From assembly GCA_007128515.1 (NCBI GenBank), contig SKXI01000379.1:1-5318 (forward strand): 5,318 nt of DNA. Direction: 5' to 3'. The stretch is from Halococcaceae archaeon. GTDB taxonomy: Archaea > Halobacteriota > Halobacteria > Halobacteriales > Halalkalicoccaceae. The notes below the pieces were generated by a model, which did no database searches, was not told where the DNA came from, and saw only the letters and a program-made list of their open reading frames with translations. The number at the start of each line of letters is the position of its first letter. Position 1 is the stretch's first letter. This document shows, one piece after another, positions 4,674-5,318 of this stretch. A program made the position numbers and the translations under genes.

Positions 4674-5318
4674 ATGAGCACGCTCGCGGAGAAACGCGTC
4701 TACGCCGACCGGATGGGGGAGACGACCGTCGCCGTCGCCTGCGGGCTGGGTCTCCTCACGGTCTCGGTCGCCGAGGACCGCATCGGGGAGTTCGGCCTCG
4801 CTCACCGCTGTACCGCCATGGACCTCGCCGCCGACGCCGGACACCTCGCCGTCGCCACCGACGAGGACGTCCTGATGGGCCCGGATCACGATCCACTCGG
4901 GTTCGGGTCGGCAACCGCGGTCGGGATCACCGACGAACGGGTAACCGCCGCCGATCCCGACGGCCGGGTCGCCCGAACCGACGAGGCCGGCGGATGGGAG
5001 GAGATGGGTTCCGTCGAGCCCGAGATCCGGGCGATCGACGGCGACCTCGTCGCGACCGGGGGAGGCGTCTACCGACTCGACGAGGAACTCAGCCACGTCG
5101 GGCTCTCGGACGTGCGTGACGTCTCGGCCAGGGGGGTGCCGCTCGCGGCCACCGGCGACGGACTCTACGTCCTCGGGAACGGCTGGATGGAGGTTCTGGA
5201 TGGGGGGTTCGTCGCCGTCGACGTGGACCGACGGGGGGAGCCGACCGACCGCGCGTCTGCCGCGACCGAGGACGCCGTCTTCGTTCGCCAGGACGGCGAG
5301 TGGCTCGATACGGGGATC
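4674..5318 (+). CDS. Beta-propeller-like protein, HVO_0234-type (3' end missing)
   Basis: The frame stays open for 215 codons to the right edge, so the C-terminus is missing. The protein is acidic, with no signal peptide or membrane helix, so probably cytosolic. It shows repeated short strand units of the form 'hydrophobic strand - D/G turn - LxVAT or VYRL strand': around 47-68 (TAMDLAADAGHLAVATDEDV), 82-101, 118-136 (IRAIDGDLVATGGGVYRLD), 149-169 (GVPLAATGDGLYVLGNGW) and 194-213. This fits blades of a beta-propeller. I recall a haloarchaeal family named after HVO_0234 with this look; the match is from memory and the biochemical role is unknown. The ATG at 4674 suits the promoter 28 bases upstream; a later ATG at codon 14 is less likely. 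The gene shares its control region with glmM. Confidence 0.83.
   Translation, partial: MSTLAEKRVYADRMGETTVAVACGLGLLTVSVAEDRIGEFGLAHRCTAMDLAADAGHLAVATDEDVLMGPDHDPLGFGSATAVGITDERVTAADPDGRVARTDEAGGWEEMGSVEPEIRAIDGDLVATGGGVYRLDEELSHVGLSDVRDVSARGVPLAATGDGLYVLGNGWMEVLDGGFVAVDVDRRGEPTDRASAATEDAVFVRQDGEWLDTGI

Noticed and set aside
2905..4677. Plus-strand open frame of 590 codons lying opposite glmM
   Set aside because: It is antisense to a gene with every phosphohexomutase motif, begins inside the coiled-coil gene, and has no family features. Long antisense frames are expected in DNA this GC-rich.
4509..5119. Frames on both strands overlapping the propeller-like gene
   Set aside because: They are Arg-rich or lack any repeat pattern, while the chosen frame shows regular propeller-like strands and haloarchaeal acidity.
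1..5318. tRNA, rRNA, CRISPR, insertion sequence, toxin-antitoxin or defence genes
   Set aside because: No cloverleaf sequence, regularly spaced repeats, transposase motifs or terminal inverted repeats were found by reading both strands; the base composition also stays uniform, giving no sign of transfer.

Overview
The window looks like chromosomal DNA from a haloarchaeon (class Halobacteria). The DNA is GC-rich with a strong preference for G or C at third codon positions. The proteins are acidic. None of the genes preceded by an intergenic gap has a Shine-Dalgarno sequence; instead each has a TATA-like element about 27-29 bases before its start codon, as expected for leaderless archaeal transcripts. 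The species cannot be named from the sequence.

Layout, left to right. Positions 1-198 are a probable non-coding upstream region with spaced GTCCG/CGGAC half-sites and a TATA box. It leads into a small multi-spanning membrane protein of 138 residues (199-615). Next is a winged-helix regulator of the FilR1 type (676-1464), with its own promoter at 640-654. An intergenic stretch (1465-1670) holds a perfect 15-bp palindrome, a second TATA-like element, and a hairpin directly before hisI. hisI (1671-2042) encodes phosphoribosyl-AMP cyclohydrolase of histidine synthesis. It overlaps by ATGA a 371-residue coiled-coil protein of unknown function (2039-3154), so the two form a bicistron. A strong nested inverted repeat (3154-3207) separates this from the convergent phosphoglucosamine/phosphohexomutase gene glmM on the minus strand (3229-4593). 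From glmM a compact, almost mirror-symmetric divergent promoter region leads into a beta-propeller-like protein (4674 onward) that runs off the right edge.

How the genes fit together: hisI and glmM are metabolic housekeeping genes. The coiled-coil protein may be translationally coupled to HisI, and the propeller-like protein shares a control region with glmM. Both are uncharacterised, and these arrangements are the best functional clues here. The FilR1-type regulator may control the adjacent membrane-protein gene and/or itself. No mobile element, CRISPR array, rRNA, tRNA or defence system was found. The window reads as ordinary core genome whose interest lies in regulatory symmetry and unknown partner genes.
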